The notes: a model not told the origin generated them from the letters alone. Positions 47,234-56,409 are shown, counted from the first letter of the stretch. The stretch: 64,000 nt of DNA from JAPWJZ01 sp964575605 (GCA_964575605.1 CAZNRN010000014.1:27444-91443); one strand, 5' to 3'. Numbers and translations: made by a program.

Positions 47234-50041
47234 ATGATGTGCTTCCGGTATAATGGAGAGATAGGCGTGACTCCAAAAGGCGCAACTGTGTCGAAGGTCG
47301 ACAAGACAGAAATAAGCGAGCAGGTTGCCGCCAGTATCCGTAATTTCTCGGAACGGGCGAAGAACGAGGCTGCCTTGCAAAAGGCAATCATCGAAATGCC
47401 TGAATACGTGCAGAAGAAAGCCGCGCTGATTTCGGCGCACTTCCTGCTGCCCGCGGGCGCGCGCGTGGTCGACATGGGCTGCGAAAACGGCGCGATCACC
47501 TATGCGCTGGCGCTGCTCAACCCCCGCGCAGAAATCATCGGCATCGACCACGACCCGAAAGCCATCGAATTCGCGCGCAAGACTTTCCGCCTGCCGAACC
47601 TGTCGTACCGTGTCACCGATTTCTCCGTCCCCGACCTCGAGGACGAAAGCATCGACGGCATCATCAATTCGAACATCCTGCACCATGTCTATTCGATGAA
47701 CAGCTACAACCCCGGCGACGTGACGGCAATGCTGGAAAAGCAGATGCAGAAGCTGAAAAACGGCGGCACGATGCTGATCCGCGACTACATGATGCCGCCC
47801 GAGGGCGAGTTTGTGTTGCTGGAGCTGCCCAACGTGCCCAGCGACGGGCCGAAGCCGACCGAGATGTCCGACGCCGACCTGCTGGTGAATTTCTCCCAGA
47901 ACGCGCGCCCCATGGCGTCCGGCTGCGAAGGCTTTTTCATCGAAGAACTGATGCCGCGCCGCGAAGGCACGCGTCTCTTCCGCCTGCCGCACAAATGGGC
48001 GCTTGAATTCATCCACCGCAAGAATTACCGCAAGAACTGGGAGACCGAGCTGAAGGAGGAATATACCTTCTTCACCTACCAGGATTACCGCCGCGAATTC
48101 GCGCGGCTTGGCATGCGCATGGTGTTCTCCGCGCCCCACTGGAACCAATGGGTGGTGAAGAACTGCTTCAAGGGCCGCTTCCAGCTCTACGATGAAGACT
48201 ATTCGCCGATGAGCGCGCCGCCCACGAACTATTTCATCGTCGCTCAAAAAGTCGCCGATAAACAATCGCTGCTGCTGGAGGAACGCCGCCCCTCGCAAAA
48301 GCCCGTGGGCGACCTGCAGATCATGGTGGTGCGCGACAAAAAATCAGGCGCGATCCACGAACTGGTGAAGCGTCCCGGCGAATATTGCGACATCGTGCCT
48401 TACCGCATCACGCCCGATAATCGCCTTGTGGTTTACGTGCGCTCGGGCTACCCCCGCCCCATCGTCAACGCGGTTAGCCGCGGATCATTCAATCTCGACG
48501 GCAAGAAATGGTCGGGCCACCTGATCGAGCCTATCACGATGGACACGGTCAACATGACTGACGACGTCGAGGAAAACCGCAAGATGATTTTCGATTACGT
48601 CGACGGCTACGCGTCCTTGCGCGCGAAATCGGAAGAAAGCTGGTATGTCGGCGACACCTACTTCCCCAGCCCCGACCGTATCGACGAGGCGATCGAGCCT
48701 GTGTTTGTCGAGGTTGAAAACCCGCAGAAGACCAACTGGCCGATCAAAGAGGACAAAGAGGTCAACTTCACCGAGATCGGCACCATCATGGAGCTGGACG
48801 GCGCGGATATTATCCTGGCGTCGCAGGTGGGCTTGCTGCCTGAGCCCCGCCTCGAGCTGCACGTTTTCGAGCTGATGTCGCGCTATAACATCCCGTTCCC
48901 GCGCTGGATCGGCGAGGTGATGCCGAAAATCCCCGGCCAGCCGATCAAGCCGAAAGACCCCGAAGACCTGCTGGCCGAATGCGAGCCTTGCGAGTTCGAG
49001 ACCGAACAGCGTGGCGCGGTGACGCTGAAGCCCGTCAAATCCGTCTTCGTCGAGGAGGGCAAGGTCGGGCGCGCCACCCGCGGTCTCTCCGCGCAGGACG
49101 TCGAATTCATCGTGACCGACGACGGCATCGAGAATATCGCCGTCGTCGTGCCCGTCAGCCGCGACTGGGACAACAACCTGCTGGTCGCGCTCGACCCGAA
49201 AATCCTGCCCGTGCCGAACCGCCTGGGCGGCGACGGCGCGATGCTGAACGCGCCCAGTTTCACCTTGCCGCGCAACATCAAGACCATCGACGACGCGAAA
49301 CACTTCATCGCCGAAAAATTCCGCGTGCCGACCGAACAGGTGGGCCAGCTGGGCGAAAGCTATTTCACCCATACGGGCGTGACGCCGCAGCGCGTCTATC
49401 CCTTCCTCGTTTCCTCGCCGCCAGAAAACGGCAGCGGGCCGAAGCGCCAGTACGCGATGATCAAGCGCCTCTGGCGCCTCTGGGGTTTTACGCGTTATGC
49501 GGGTGTGCTGCTGAAAACGCTGGCGCGCGTGCAGATGTCCCTCGACCAGGGCAACGACATGGCCATGAACCGCAGCCCCGTGAACCTGAAGAGCAAGGGC
49601 TTTTCGCTCTCTACCGATAAAACGGCGCTCGAGGTCAAGAACGCGGGTTATTCCGCGGCACCCTCGCGCGTCCTCGGCCAGCGCGGCGGTGCGGGCGGTG
49701 GCGGGGGCAGCAAGCCCAAGGAAGAGGTGCCCATCTACCAGCCCGAGCAGCACCAGCCGCCGAAAGATATCGACCCGAAAGTGCTGGAACAAAGCAAGGC
49801 CGCGCAGGCGCTGATCGAAAGCATCGTATCGCCCCGTATCGGCAAGCGCCTGATGGACTCTTACGCGCAGGCGAAGAAACTGCTGAAAGGCGGCGACGCC
49901 GAAATCACGCTGAAGGAAACGCCCACCGTCGCGCAGATCGACAAGGATATCGACGCCGTGGCAGACCAGCTGAAAAAAGTGAAAATAGACGCTCCGCGCC
50001 TCGAACTGACCCCGCCGAAAGACAAGGGCGGAAGGCTTTAA
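47234..50041 (+). CDS. Large multidomain protein with N-terminal SAM methyltransferase
   Basis: 935 residues; GGAGG just upstream serves ATG 47234 or 47237, while a GTG at 47288 is an alternative. Residues about 65-180 form a class I SAM-dependent methyltransferase (ARVVDMGCENGAITYALA, then IIGIDHDPKAIEFAR, and NSNILHHVYS). The region at about 355-470 (GDLQIMVVRDKKSGAIHEL; NRLVVYVRSGYPRPIV) has a faint nudix-like look. Residues 460-780 are unrecognised, and about 800-935 are low-complexity and helical, with GGAGGGGGSKPKEE. Far longer than single-domain methyltransferases. Substrate unknown. It is three bases from the next methyltransferase gene. Confidence 0.7.
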   Translation: MMCFRYNGEIGVTPKGATVSKVDKTEISEQVAASIRNFSERAKNEAALQKAIIEMPEYVQKKAALISAHFLLPAGARVVDMGCENGAITYALALLNPRAEIIGIDHDPKAIEFARKTFRLPNLSYRVTDFSVPDLEDESIDGIINSNILHHVYSMNSYNPGDVTAMLEKQMQKLKNGGTMLIRDYMMPPEGEFVLLELPNVPSDGPKPTEMSDADLLVNFSQNARPMASGCEGFFIEELMPRREGTRLFRLPHKWALEFIHRKNYRKNWETELKEEYTFFTYQDYRREFARLGMRMVFSAPHWNQWVVKNCFKGRFQLYDEDYSPMSAPPTNYFIVAQKVADKQSLLLEERRPSQKPVGDLQIMVVRDKKSGAIHELVKRPGEYCDIVPYRITPDNRLVVYVRSGYPRPIVNAVSRGSFNLDGKKWSGHLIEPITMDTVNMTDDVEENRKMIFDYVDGYASLRAKSEESWYVGDTYFPSPDRIDEAIEPVFVEVENPQKTNWPIKEDKEVNFTEIGTIMELDGADIILASQVGLLPEPRLELHVFELMSRYNIPFPRWIGEVMPKIPGQPIKPKDPEDLLAECEPCEFETEQRGAVTLKPVKSVFVEEGKVGRATRGLSAQDVEFIVTDDGIENIAVVVPVSRDWDNNLLVALDPKILPVPNRLGGDGAMLNAPSFTLPRNIKTIDDAKHFIAEKFRVPTEQVGQLGESYFTHTGVTPQRVYPFLVSSPPENGSGPKRQYAMIKRLWRLWGFTRYAGVLLKTLARVQMSLDQGNDMAMNRSPVNLKSKGFSLSTDKTALEVKNAGYSAAPSRVLGQRGGAGGGGGSKPKEEVPIYQPEQHQPPKDIDPKVLEQSKAAQALIESIVSPRIGKRLMDSYAQAKKLLKGGDAEITLKETPTVAQIDKDIDAVADQLKKVKIDAPRLELTPPKDKGGRL

Positions 50042-50043
50042 CC

Positions 50044-50949
50044 TTGACGGCCTCTCCCGTTGTATTTGACCGTGCTTTGCTGCGCCGCCGCCGCGACCGT
50101 GCCGCAGCGAACATCCATGATTTCGATTTCCTGCTGCGCGAGGTGGCGGGCAGGCTGGTCGACCGCTTGGACGTCATCAAGAAAGAATTCCCGCTGGTGC
50201 TGGACCTTGGCGGCGGGCACGGGCCGCTGTCGCAGTTGTTGAAAGAGCGTGCGGGTACGCAAACGGTAATTTCGACGGATATCTCCCATCCGATGGCCGC
50301 GCAATCGCCTGTGGCGTCTGTTGTGGCGGACGAGGAGTTTTTGCCCTTCAAACAGGCCAGCCTAGACGCCATGATCAGCAACCTGTCGCTGCACTGGACG
50401 AACGACCTGCCGGGCGCACTGGTGCAGGCGCGCTACGCACTGAAGCCTGACGGCTTGTTTATGGCGGCGGTGCTGGGCGGCGAAAGCCTGAAAGAGCTTC
50501 GCGACGCGCTTATGACGGCAGAGCTGAACGTAACGGGCGGCGCCAGCCCCCGCGTCTCGCCCTTCATCGACCTGCGTGACATGGGCGCGTTGATGCAGCG
50601 CGCGCAATTTGCGCTGCCTGTGGTGGATGCCGATATCATCACCGTCGATTATTCGAATCCCCTGAAGCTGATGCAGGACCTGCGCGGCATGGGTGCGTCT
50701 AATGCCACACTCGGCCGCCTGATGAAGCCCACGCGCCGTGGCGTCATCATGGAAGCGGCGAAGGTGTACCACGATAAATACGCTGGCAAAGACGGCCGCG
50801 TGCCCGCGACCTTCCAGGTCATCTACGCCATCGGCTGGATGCCCCACGAAAGCCAGCAGAAACCCATGAAGCCCGGCACGGCCAAGGTGAAACTGGCGGA
50901 CGCGCTGGGCACCGCCGAACAATCCGCGGGCGAAAAAGCCAAACCCTGA
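50044..50949 (+). CDS. SAM-dependent methyltransferase, NDUFAF5/BioC-like
   Basis: 301 residues from a TTG two bases after the previous stop. It begins FDRALLRRRRDRAAANIHDFDFL, the typical start of the NDUFAF5 (C20orf7) group, then the SAM site VLDLGGGHGPLSQLL, VISTDIS and LDAMISNLSLHWTNDLPGAL (pattern). In mitochondria NDUFAF5 hydroxylates a complex I subunit; bacterial homologues are common in alphaproteobacteria and uncharacterised. A Lys/Ala-rich end follows. A terminator lies just after the gene. Confidence 0.82.
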   Translation: MTASPVVFDRALLRRRRDRAAANIHDFDFLLREVAGRLVDRLDVIKKEFPLVLDLGGGHGPLSQLLKERAGTQTVISTDISHPMAAQSPVASVVADEEFLPFKQASLDAMISNLSLHWTNDLPGALVQARYALKPDGLFMAAVLGGESLKELRDALMTAELNVTGGASPRVSPFIDLRDMGALMQRAQFALPVVDADIITVDYSNPLKLMQDLRGMGASNATLGRLMKPTRRGVIMEAAKVYHDKYAGKDGRVPATFQVIYAIGWMPHESQQKPMKPGTAKVKLADALGTAEQSAGEKAKP

Positions 50950-50967
50950 CAGGCCGCACAAAACCTT

Positions 50968-51000
50968 CGCCCCTGCTTTCGGGGCAGGGGCGGGTTTTTT
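50968..51000 (+). terminator. Rho-independent terminator
   Basis: CGCCCCTGC (50968-50976) pairs with GCAGGGGCG (50984-50992) around a 7-base loop and is followed by GGTTTTTT. It ends the methyltransferase operon and could also serve the convergent ompW. Confidence 0.85.
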
Positions 51001-51027
51001 ATTATTAGCCGTGGTGTTTGGGGTAGT

Positions 51028-51649
51028 TCAGAACCTGTAGCCGACGCCAAGGCCGATGACCCAAGGGTCAAGGTCGACGTTTGCGCGCACCGCGCCGTTG
51101 TTGACGCTCACATCTGTGCTGAGGAAGATTTTCTTCACGTCAGCGTTCAGCATCCAGTGTTCGTCCAGCTTGTAATCCGCGCCGATCTGGAGCGCGTAGC
51201 CGAAGCCGTTGTCGTATTCGACCGAGGTGAAAGCGCCGGGATCGACGTTGTAGAATACTGTGTAGTTCAGGCCAGCGCCGACATAGGGGCTGAATTGCTT
51301 GTCAGCCATGAAGTGGTATTGCGCCAGCAGCGTCGGCGGCAGCACCCATGCGTCGCCAAGGTTCAATCCGCCCGGGTTCCAGCCCACGTCGTGCGGCGAG
51401 GTGGCGAGGATCAGTTCTGCCGAAATGTTGTTGGTGAAGAAGTAGGTGATGTCCAGCTCGGGCACGACGGCATTGTCGACGTCTGCTTCGCCGGGAATGG
51501 TGCCGCTGCTGTCTTCGGACGGAGCAACATCGATGGCGCGCAGGCGCAGCTGCCAGTTATGCGGGTTTTTCCAGTCCGCGTGCGCCGGCGTGGCGAACGG
51601 CAGGGTGCAGGCGGCGATAAGTGCTATAGGCGGTAAGTGTTTTTTTCAT
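51028..51649 (-). CDS. ompW: OmpW-family outer membrane protein, frameshifted in signal peptide
   Basis: The intact C-terminal part (LDITYFFTNNISAELILA, TLLAQYHF, FSPYVGAGLNYTVFY, WVIGLGVGYRF) is an eight-stranded OmpW barrel ending in Phe. The expected start, an ATG at 51649 with GGAGACG upstream, is out of frame: a run of seven A (minus strand, 51646-51640) shifts it. Removing one A gives a 206-residue protein with a proper signal peptide (KKHLPPIALIAACTLPFATPAHA, beginning MKK) and mature start DWKNPHNWQLRLRAI. The full frame is otherwise open. This is either slippage-based phase variation, a recent mutation or a sequencing error. Confidence 0.8.
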
Positions 51650-51727
51650 TGGTCGTCTCCATTTGTTACCCGGAGGGTAATAAAGGGGGGAGACGGCAGG
51701 CTTGATATTTATCAAGAAACTTTAAAA

Positions 51728-52489
51728 TCAGGACTTGGAGGCTGTTAACAGATAGTTGACCTCGATATCCGACTTGCTGAGGCTGAAATCACGGGTGAGG
51801 GGGTTGTAAACCAGTCCCCGGATATCATTAACCTCCAGCCCCTGTGCGTCCAGATGAGCAGCCAGTTCGGACGGCCTTAAAAACTTCTTCCAGTCATGCG
51901 TACCGGCAGGCAGCCAGCGCAGCACGTATTCCGCCGCTACGATGCCCAGCAGGTATGATTTCGGGGTGCGGTTCAGGGTGGACATGATCAATAAGCCGCC
52001 CGGTTTCACGATCTTGCACAGCGCCTTCATGAATGAACCTACATCGGCCACATGCTCGATGATTTCGAGCGCGGTGACGACGTCGTATTTCTTGCCGGCC
52101 GCGGCCAGCTTCTCGACAGATGTCGCAAGGTATTCGATATCCAGCCCCAGCTTCTTCGCATGCGCGGTAGCTACCTTGATATTTTCTTTACCTGCGTCGA
52201 CGCCCGTGACTGTCGCGCCCATGCGGCACAGCGGTTCGGCGACCAGCCCGCCGCCGCAGCCGATGTCGGCGATTTTAAGCTTTTGTAAACACCTGATGCC
52301 GTCATCCAGCCCGTAATGCCCGCGGATCATGCGGCGGATATAGTCCATCCTGACAGGGTTGAGTTTGTGCAAGGGAGCCATAGGTCCGGATTCGTTCCAC
52401 CACTGCTCGCCAAGATTGTCGAACTGCCGGATTTCTTCGGCATCAATCGAGGCATCGCTTGCAACTTTTTTCGAATTTTTTCGGGCCAT
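51728..52489 (-). CDS. ubiG: Ubiquinone biosynthesis O-methyltransferase UbiG
   Basis: 253 residues. The UbiG start FDNLGEQWWNESGPMAPLHKLNPVR (pattern) is followed by the SAM site IADIGCGGGLVAEPLCRMGATVTGVD, the ALEIIEHVADV segment and STLNRTPKSYLLGIVAAEYVL. It performs both O-methylations in ubiquinone synthesis in the cytoplasm at the membrane. Length and motifs are typical. It stands divergent to a CtrA-box gene. Confidence 0.95.
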   Translation of the reverse strand: MARKNSKKVASDASIDAEEIRQFDNLGEQWWNESGPMAPLHKLNPVRMDYIRRMIRGHYGLDDGIRCLQKLKIADIGCGGGLVAEPLCRMGATVTGVDAGKENIKVATAHAKKLGLDIEYLATSVEKLAAAGKKYDVVTALEIIEHVADVGSFMKALCKIVKPGGLLIMSTLNRTPKSYLLGIVAAEYVLRWLPAGTHDWKKFLRPSELAAHLDAQGLEVNDIRGLVYNPLTRDFSLSKSDIEVNYLLTASKS

Positions 52490-52554
52490 AATCGAACACT
52501 GTATAGATTTTTCCCCCCTGAAAAAACACGCTTTTGATAGTCATAAAATAACCG

Positions 52555-52569
52555 GTTAAAGAGGGGTTA
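52555..52569. promoter_or_regulatory. Perfect CtrA full site upstream of unknown gene
   Basis: TTAAAGAGGGGTTAA fits TTAA-N7-TTAA exactly, in the 163-bp divergent region between ubiG and the 166-residue unknown protein, 84 bp before the latter's ATG. CtrA control is inferred. Confidence 0.65.
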
Positions 52570-52652
52570 ATTCCATATCTCATTTACTTAACTAAATTTT
52601 CATAGCGTCAGAATAGTCTCGTTTTGGGGAAACTAAAACGGGGACTAGGGGA

Positions 52653-53153
52653 ATGCTGACGGGGGTCTTTAATTCCATAATATCATTGGGTTTTCGCGCC
52701 TATGCGAAAACTGAAAACCAGCACCAAAGCGGCTTCCTGAGCACGGTTTTTAACCATGTGGCCGAGGTGGTCGAGAAGGTTATCAACTTCCATAAAAGCA
52801 TCTTTTTCGGCAAACGCGCGGAAGGCAGCGAAGGCCGTCCGCACAGCCGTTTTTATGACGCCGTCCATGAATACCTGCATGAAGATGAAAAGGAAGACAA
52901 ATCCAAAAGCCCGCGTGCGCTCGAGCTGCTGGCGCTGCTGAAGCAGGTGGCGCTGGCCGTGGCGCGCGAGGAATACCCGATGACCATCGGCGCCCTCCAG
53001 CCCATCCTTGCAGAACTGGAAAGCCTGGGCGTCTATGGCGCTGACATGATACTCGCCAACGCCGTCCCGATGCACAAGAACACGCCGCACAAGTTCGTTT
53101 ACCATCCTGCCGCGCAGGACCACCACCATTACGGCATGCGCCTCGCCGCCTGA
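52653..53153 (+). CDS. Unknown helical protein under a CtrA box
   Basis: 166 residues, AGGGGA before the ATG. An amphipathic N-terminus is followed by HVAEVVEKVINFHKSIFFGK, a charged middle (HEYLHEDEKEDKSKS) and a His-rich end (AAQDHHHYGMRLAA). No family is recognised. It is first of three consecutive unknown plus-strand genes. A perfect CtrA-type box lies upstream, so the gene may be cell-cycle regulated. Confidence 0.6.
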   Translation: MLTGVFNSIISLGFRAYAKTENQHQSGFLSTVFNHVAEVVEKVINFHKSIFFGKRAEGSEGRPHSRFYDAVHEYLHEDEKEDKSKSPRALELLALLKQVALAVAREEYPMTIGALQPILAELESLGVYGADMILANAVPMHKNTPHKFVYHPAAQDHHHYGMRLAA

Positions 53154-53227
53154 TAGGCCGCCGTTGCACGGCCTGCCTGCCCATGGCATGCTATGGCTGG
53201 CGTAATGCTTTGGGTTTTCAGGGGCCT

Positions 53228-54073
53228 ATGGAAGATTTCAGCACATCGTTGCTGCGCGAGAAAATCGCCTTTATCGACGATAATACGCCGCCCGATACCG
53301 ACGTGCCCGATGACGGCCCGAACGTGGTGCGCAGCAACCGTGTCTTTTTGAAGCTCGGCACGGAAAAAGTCGTGACACGCGCGCAGAATATGCACACCAC
53401 CCTGCGCCTCGCGGGGAAAGTGATGGCTGATTATTACAAGAACGGCGCGTTCACGCCTCGCCTCGACAAACTCGCGTTCGATGCCGAATGGGCGGGGATC
53501 ATGTCGAATTACGAACGCGAGTTCAACCCCTACAACTGGGCCGCCGTCTACGTGAACGGCCAGCCGGCGTTCCGCACCAAAACCTCGCCCTTCGTCGACG
53601 TGGTGGAGAAATGCGCGCTGCTGGCCAGCGACAATTATGATGCGACGATGAAGGTAACCCATGCCGCCTTGCAAAAGCTTGGCAGGGCAGTGCGCATAGA
53701 GCACACGACCAGCGTTGCCGCGGTGCTGACCGACAACGGCAAGAATATCCGCTGCGGCATTATCTACCGCGATGGCAAGCGTGACGTGACTTTTCAGTTC
53801 ACTGCCGTGGGCGGCGACCAGCGCAACCGCGTGGTGCAGGGAATGGGCATCGCGGCCGCGCTGCTGGAGGCTATCAACCTGCGTTTCGTCGTTGACACGC
53901 TGGGAGCAAAACTGGGCGAGGGCGGCAGCGGCATGAAAGGTTCCGCCGACGCCAACCAGCACCGCGCGGCGACGGGGCGTCTTGTCGCGCTCGACAAGGG
54001 CATCATGGCATTTGAAGAAAATTACGAAGTGCGCTATCGTCCGGAAAAGCCGGATTTTTTCAATAAAGACTAA
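53228..54073 (+). CDS. Unknown conserved-looking soluble protein
   Basis: 281 residues from the ATG at 53228, with AGGGG five bases upstream; an in-frame ATG at 53183 lacks a ribosome binding site. No signal peptide or membrane segment is seen. The protein is mixed alpha/beta, with RVFLKLGTEKVVTRAQNMHT, NWAAVYVNGQPAFRTKTSPF and a KRDVTFQFTAVGGDQRNRVV stretch. No enzyme motif is recognised. It ends 14 bases before the next gene, so the two are probably co-transcribed. Confidence 0.65.
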   Translation: MEDFSTSLLREKIAFIDDNTPPDTDVPDDGPNVVRSNRVFLKLGTEKVVTRAQNMHTTLRLAGKVMADYYKNGAFTPRLDKLAFDAEWAGIMSNYEREFNPYNWAAVYVNGQPAFRTKTSPFVDVVEKCALLASDNYDATMKVTHAALQKLGRAVRIEHTTSVAAVLTDNGKNIRCGIIYRDGKRDVTFQFTAVGGDQRNRVVQGMGIAAALLEAINLRFVVDTLGAKLGEGGSGMKGSADANQHRAATGRLVALDKGIMAFEENYEVRYRPEKPDFFNKD

Positions 54074-54087
54074 GAGGGGAGCTACCC

Positions 54088-54666
54088 ATGAGCAAAGATG
54101 CAATCGTCAAGGCGCTGAAACTGGCGTCATCCGACAACGACCATGAAATCGCGATGGCGCTGAAGAGCCTGCAGGGGCTGTTCGACGACGCAGGCGTCGG
54201 GTTGCAGAACGCGCTGGTCTTTGCTTTTGAAAACCTTGAAACGATCAAGGCAAAATACGCGCCCCCTGAAGCCGTGCAGAAAAAAGACGCAGGCCCCGTG
54301 CAGATTTCCGGCATGCCGCAGGCGCGCTCGCCCAAAGCAGGCGTGGTCGAGATCATCCCGCCCGGCGCGACCGAAGGCACGCTGGTCCAGCTGCAGGGCG
54401 CGGCGGGCGAGCAGGCAGGCGATATCGCCTTCGGCATGAAAGACGCGCTGGTCGCGGCGGTCATCAATAAAAGCCGTTTCAAGCTGAAAGTCGTGGACGT
54501 GAAAAACGCCCGGGGCGACGTGGTCGAAACGATCCTGCAGGCGGAATACGAGCGCGAGGGCATGACCCCCGTGCGCGTCTGGGGCAACGTGAAAGGCGAA
54601 GTCGCCGCGCTTGCCACCGTCATGCGTACGGGCGTGAAGACGGCCTTTCCGGATTTGATGAGCTGA
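54088..54666 (+). CDS. Unknown protein following the 281-residue gene
   Basis: 192 residues with AGAGGGGAG before the ATG. The N-terminal ~60 residues are helical (LKLASSDNDHEIAMALKSLQ), then a Pro-containing linker and a C-terminal alpha/beta domain (FKLKVVDVKNARGDVVETIL; MTPVRVWGNVKGEVAALATV). No family is recognised. It converges with zero gap on the O-methyltransferase gene. Confidence 0.62.
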   Translation: MSKDAIVKALKLASSDNDHEIAMALKSLQGLFDDAGVGLQNALVFAFENLETIKAKYAPPEAVQKKDAGPVQISGMPQARSPKAGVVEIIPPGATEGTLVQLQGAAGEQAGDIAFGMKDALVAAVINKSRFKLKVVDVKNARGDVVETILQAEYEREGMTPVRVWGNVKGEVAALATVMRTGVKTAFPDLMS

Positions 54667-55311
54667 TTACAGCTTCATCGCAACCGTCATCCCCTGTCCC
54701 GTATTCAGCATCATGCTCTGGTACTTTTTGGGGTTTGACAGGCGTTTGTTGAAATCTGTCATGGCGGCATAGGCTGTGTCGCTGATGCGTTCGCCGCCTT
54801 TTCCCTGCCAGACGGCGTCGAACAAAAACGTGTTGTCGCCCACGATCAGTCCGCCCTTGCGCACGTTTTTCTCCGCCCAGTCGAGGTATTTGGCGTAGCC
54901 GGTTTTTTCGGCGTCGATGAAGATCAAATCGAAGGGGCCTTTGGCCGAGAGCGCGGGCAGGGTCTTGTGCGCGTTGCCTTCGACGATGGTGATTTTCTTG
55001 CCCTTGGCGTATTTTTTGAAATGCGCCTCGGCGATGCGGGCGCGGCGGTCTTCGTATTCGCAGGTGAAGATCTGGCCGCCCTTGGCCATGGCCTGCGCCA
55101 TCCAGAGGGATGAATAGCCGCCCAGCGTACCTATCTCGACAATCTTTTTTGCGTTCACCAGACGCACCAGCAGTTGCAGCAAGCGGCCGTCTTCGGGCGG
55201 TACGCTGATCTGGTCGTCAGGCAGCGTCATCGCGGCGCGCAGCGCGCGTTGTTCCTTGGGCTCGTTCGCAAAAACCTGATGGATATAATCGCGGCGGTCG
55301 GCGTAACTCAT
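54667..55311 (-). CDS. Class I O-methyltransferase (COMT/CCoAOMT-like)
   Basis: 214 residues from the ATG at 55311; the longer frame upstream is a shadow of the neighbouring membrane gene. Typical O-methyltransferase family 3 motifs are VEIGTLGGYSSLWMAQAM, FTCEYEDRRARIAEAHF, FDLIFIDAEKTGYAKYLDWA (pattern) and GGLIVGDNTFLFDAVW. The metal-binding Asp residues (FIDAEK, DNT) are present. It acts on small hydroxylated substrates; which is unknown. It overlaps the upstream membrane protein gene by 4 bases. Confidence 0.88.
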   Translation of the reverse strand: MSYADRRDYIHQVFANEPKEQRALRAAMTLPDDQISVPPEDGRLLQLLVRLVNAKKIVEIGTLGGYSSLWMAQAMAKGGQIFTCEYEDRRARIAEAHFKKYAKGKKITIVEGNAHKTLPALSAKGPFDLIFIDAEKTGYAKYLDWAEKNVRKGGLIVGDNTFLFDAVWQGKGGERISDTAYAAMTDFNKRLSNPKKYQSMMLNTGQGMTVAMKL

Positions 55312-55655
55312 GGCGTGCCTGTTTGTTTCATGATGAAGACATGGATGAAGTAACCCGCGGTCAGCAGGATAACGCCCGCCGCATAAACGCCCCAGTAGCC
55401 GAAGGGGATTTTCTTGGCAAACAGGAAAGGCACAAAGAACAGCAGCGACAGCGGAATGGCGGCCAGGATGCTCTGCGCGAATTTCACCGATGCCTCGGGA
55501 TCCTTGTATTCGGCGTATGAAAACGCCAGCACCAGCATCGACGAAATCGGCAGCGCGATAATGAACCCCGCCAGCTCGGGCTTTTTCACCGACAGCCACG
55601 ACGCAAACGCGATCATGCAGGCGGAAATCGCTATTTTTATCGGTATCCAGTACAT
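55308..55655 (-). CDS. Small four-helix membrane protein (DUF3147-like)
   Basis: 115 residues from the ATG at 55655, chosen because AAGGAG lies just upstream. Four hydrophobic segments span nearly all of it (IKIAISACMIAFASWLSV, PELAGFIIALPISSMLVLAF, SILAAIPLSLLFFVPFLFA, WGVYAAGVILLTAGYFIHVF). The pattern resembles DUF3147 inner-membrane proteins, with modest certainty. The gene is coupled to the downstream O-methyltransferase by overlap and divergent from the sirtuin. Confidence 0.7.
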   Translation of the reverse strand: MYWIPIKIAISACMIAFASWLSVKKPELAGFIIALPISSMLVLAFSYAEYKDPEASVKFAQSILAAIPLSLLFFVPFLFAKKIPFGYWGVYAAGVILLTAGYFIHVFIMKQTGTP

Positions 55656-55704
55656 GTTATTCTCCTTGATTGACGGATAGTGCAGCAGCAGAAAGTTTTT
55701 ATCA

Positions 55705-56406
55705 ATGCGCGTAGTCGTGCTGACAGGGGCGGGGATATCGGCGGAATCGGGTATCAACACCTTCCGCGGCGCCGACGGGTTGTGGGAAGGGCATAGAATC
55801 GAGGATGTCGCCTCGCCCGAAGGCTTCGCTCGCGACCCTGACACCGTCTACCGTTTCTATAATGAGCGCCGCCGCCAACTGGTGCAGCCGAATATCCAGC
55901 CCAACGCCGCACACCTTGCGCTGGCGAAGCTGGAGGCGGCGCTGGGCGATGATTTCATGCTGGTGACGCAGAACATCGATGATTTGCATAAACGCGCGGG
56001 CAATAAACGCCTGCTGCCCATGCATGGCGAGCTGCGCAAGGCGCGCTGCACCAAGTGCCTCGGCATTCCCGACTGGCACAGGGATTTCGACGAAACGACA
56101 GTCTGCACCGCTTGCGAAGAGGCCGGGGGCCTGCGCCCGCATGTCGTCTGGTTCGGGGAAATGCCGCTTTATATGGACGATATCTACGCCGAACTTATGC
56201 AATGCAATGTCTTTGCGGCCATCGGCACCTCGGGCAACGTTTACCCCGCCGCGGGATTTGTCGAAGTGGCCTATCAGGCCGGTGCGCGGTCGGTCGAGCT
56301 GAACCTTGAAAAATCGCTGGTCGCCAATGCCTTTGACGAGCGGCGGTATGGAAAGGCAACCGAGATTGTGCCACAATGGGTCGACGAAATCCTGGAAAGC
56401 CTCTGA
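55705..56406 (+). CDS. cobB: NAD-dependent deacylase, sirtuin CobB type
   Basis: 233 residues, the usual bacterial class III size. Motifs: VVLTGAGISAESGINTFRG for NAD binding, TQNIDDLHKRAG, catalytic His in MHGEL, GTSGNVYPAAG, and a zinc site CTKC/CTAC at about 115-135. FYNERR contains the Tyr-x-x-Arg pair that lets class III sirtuins remove succinyl and malonyl groups as well as acetyl. It acts on cytoplasmic proteins, for example acetyl-CoA synthetase in other bacteria. Confidence 0.93.
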   Translation: MRVVVLTGAGISAESGINTFRGADGLWEGHRIEDVASPEGFARDPDTVYRFYNERRRQLVQPNIQPNAAHLALAKLEAALGDDFMLVTQNIDDLHKRAGNKRLLPMHGELRKARCTKCLGIPDWHRDFDETTVCTACEEAGGLRPHVVWFGEMPLYMDDIYAELMQCNVFAAIGTSGNVYPAAGFVEVAYQAGARSVELNLEKSLVANAFDERRYGKATEIVPQWVDEILESL

Positions 56407-56409
56407 GCC

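Noticed and set aside
48485..49792. 435-codon minus-strand open frame
   Set aside because: It is a shadow of the 935-residue methyltransferase gene, whose frame has clear motifs and a ribosome binding site.
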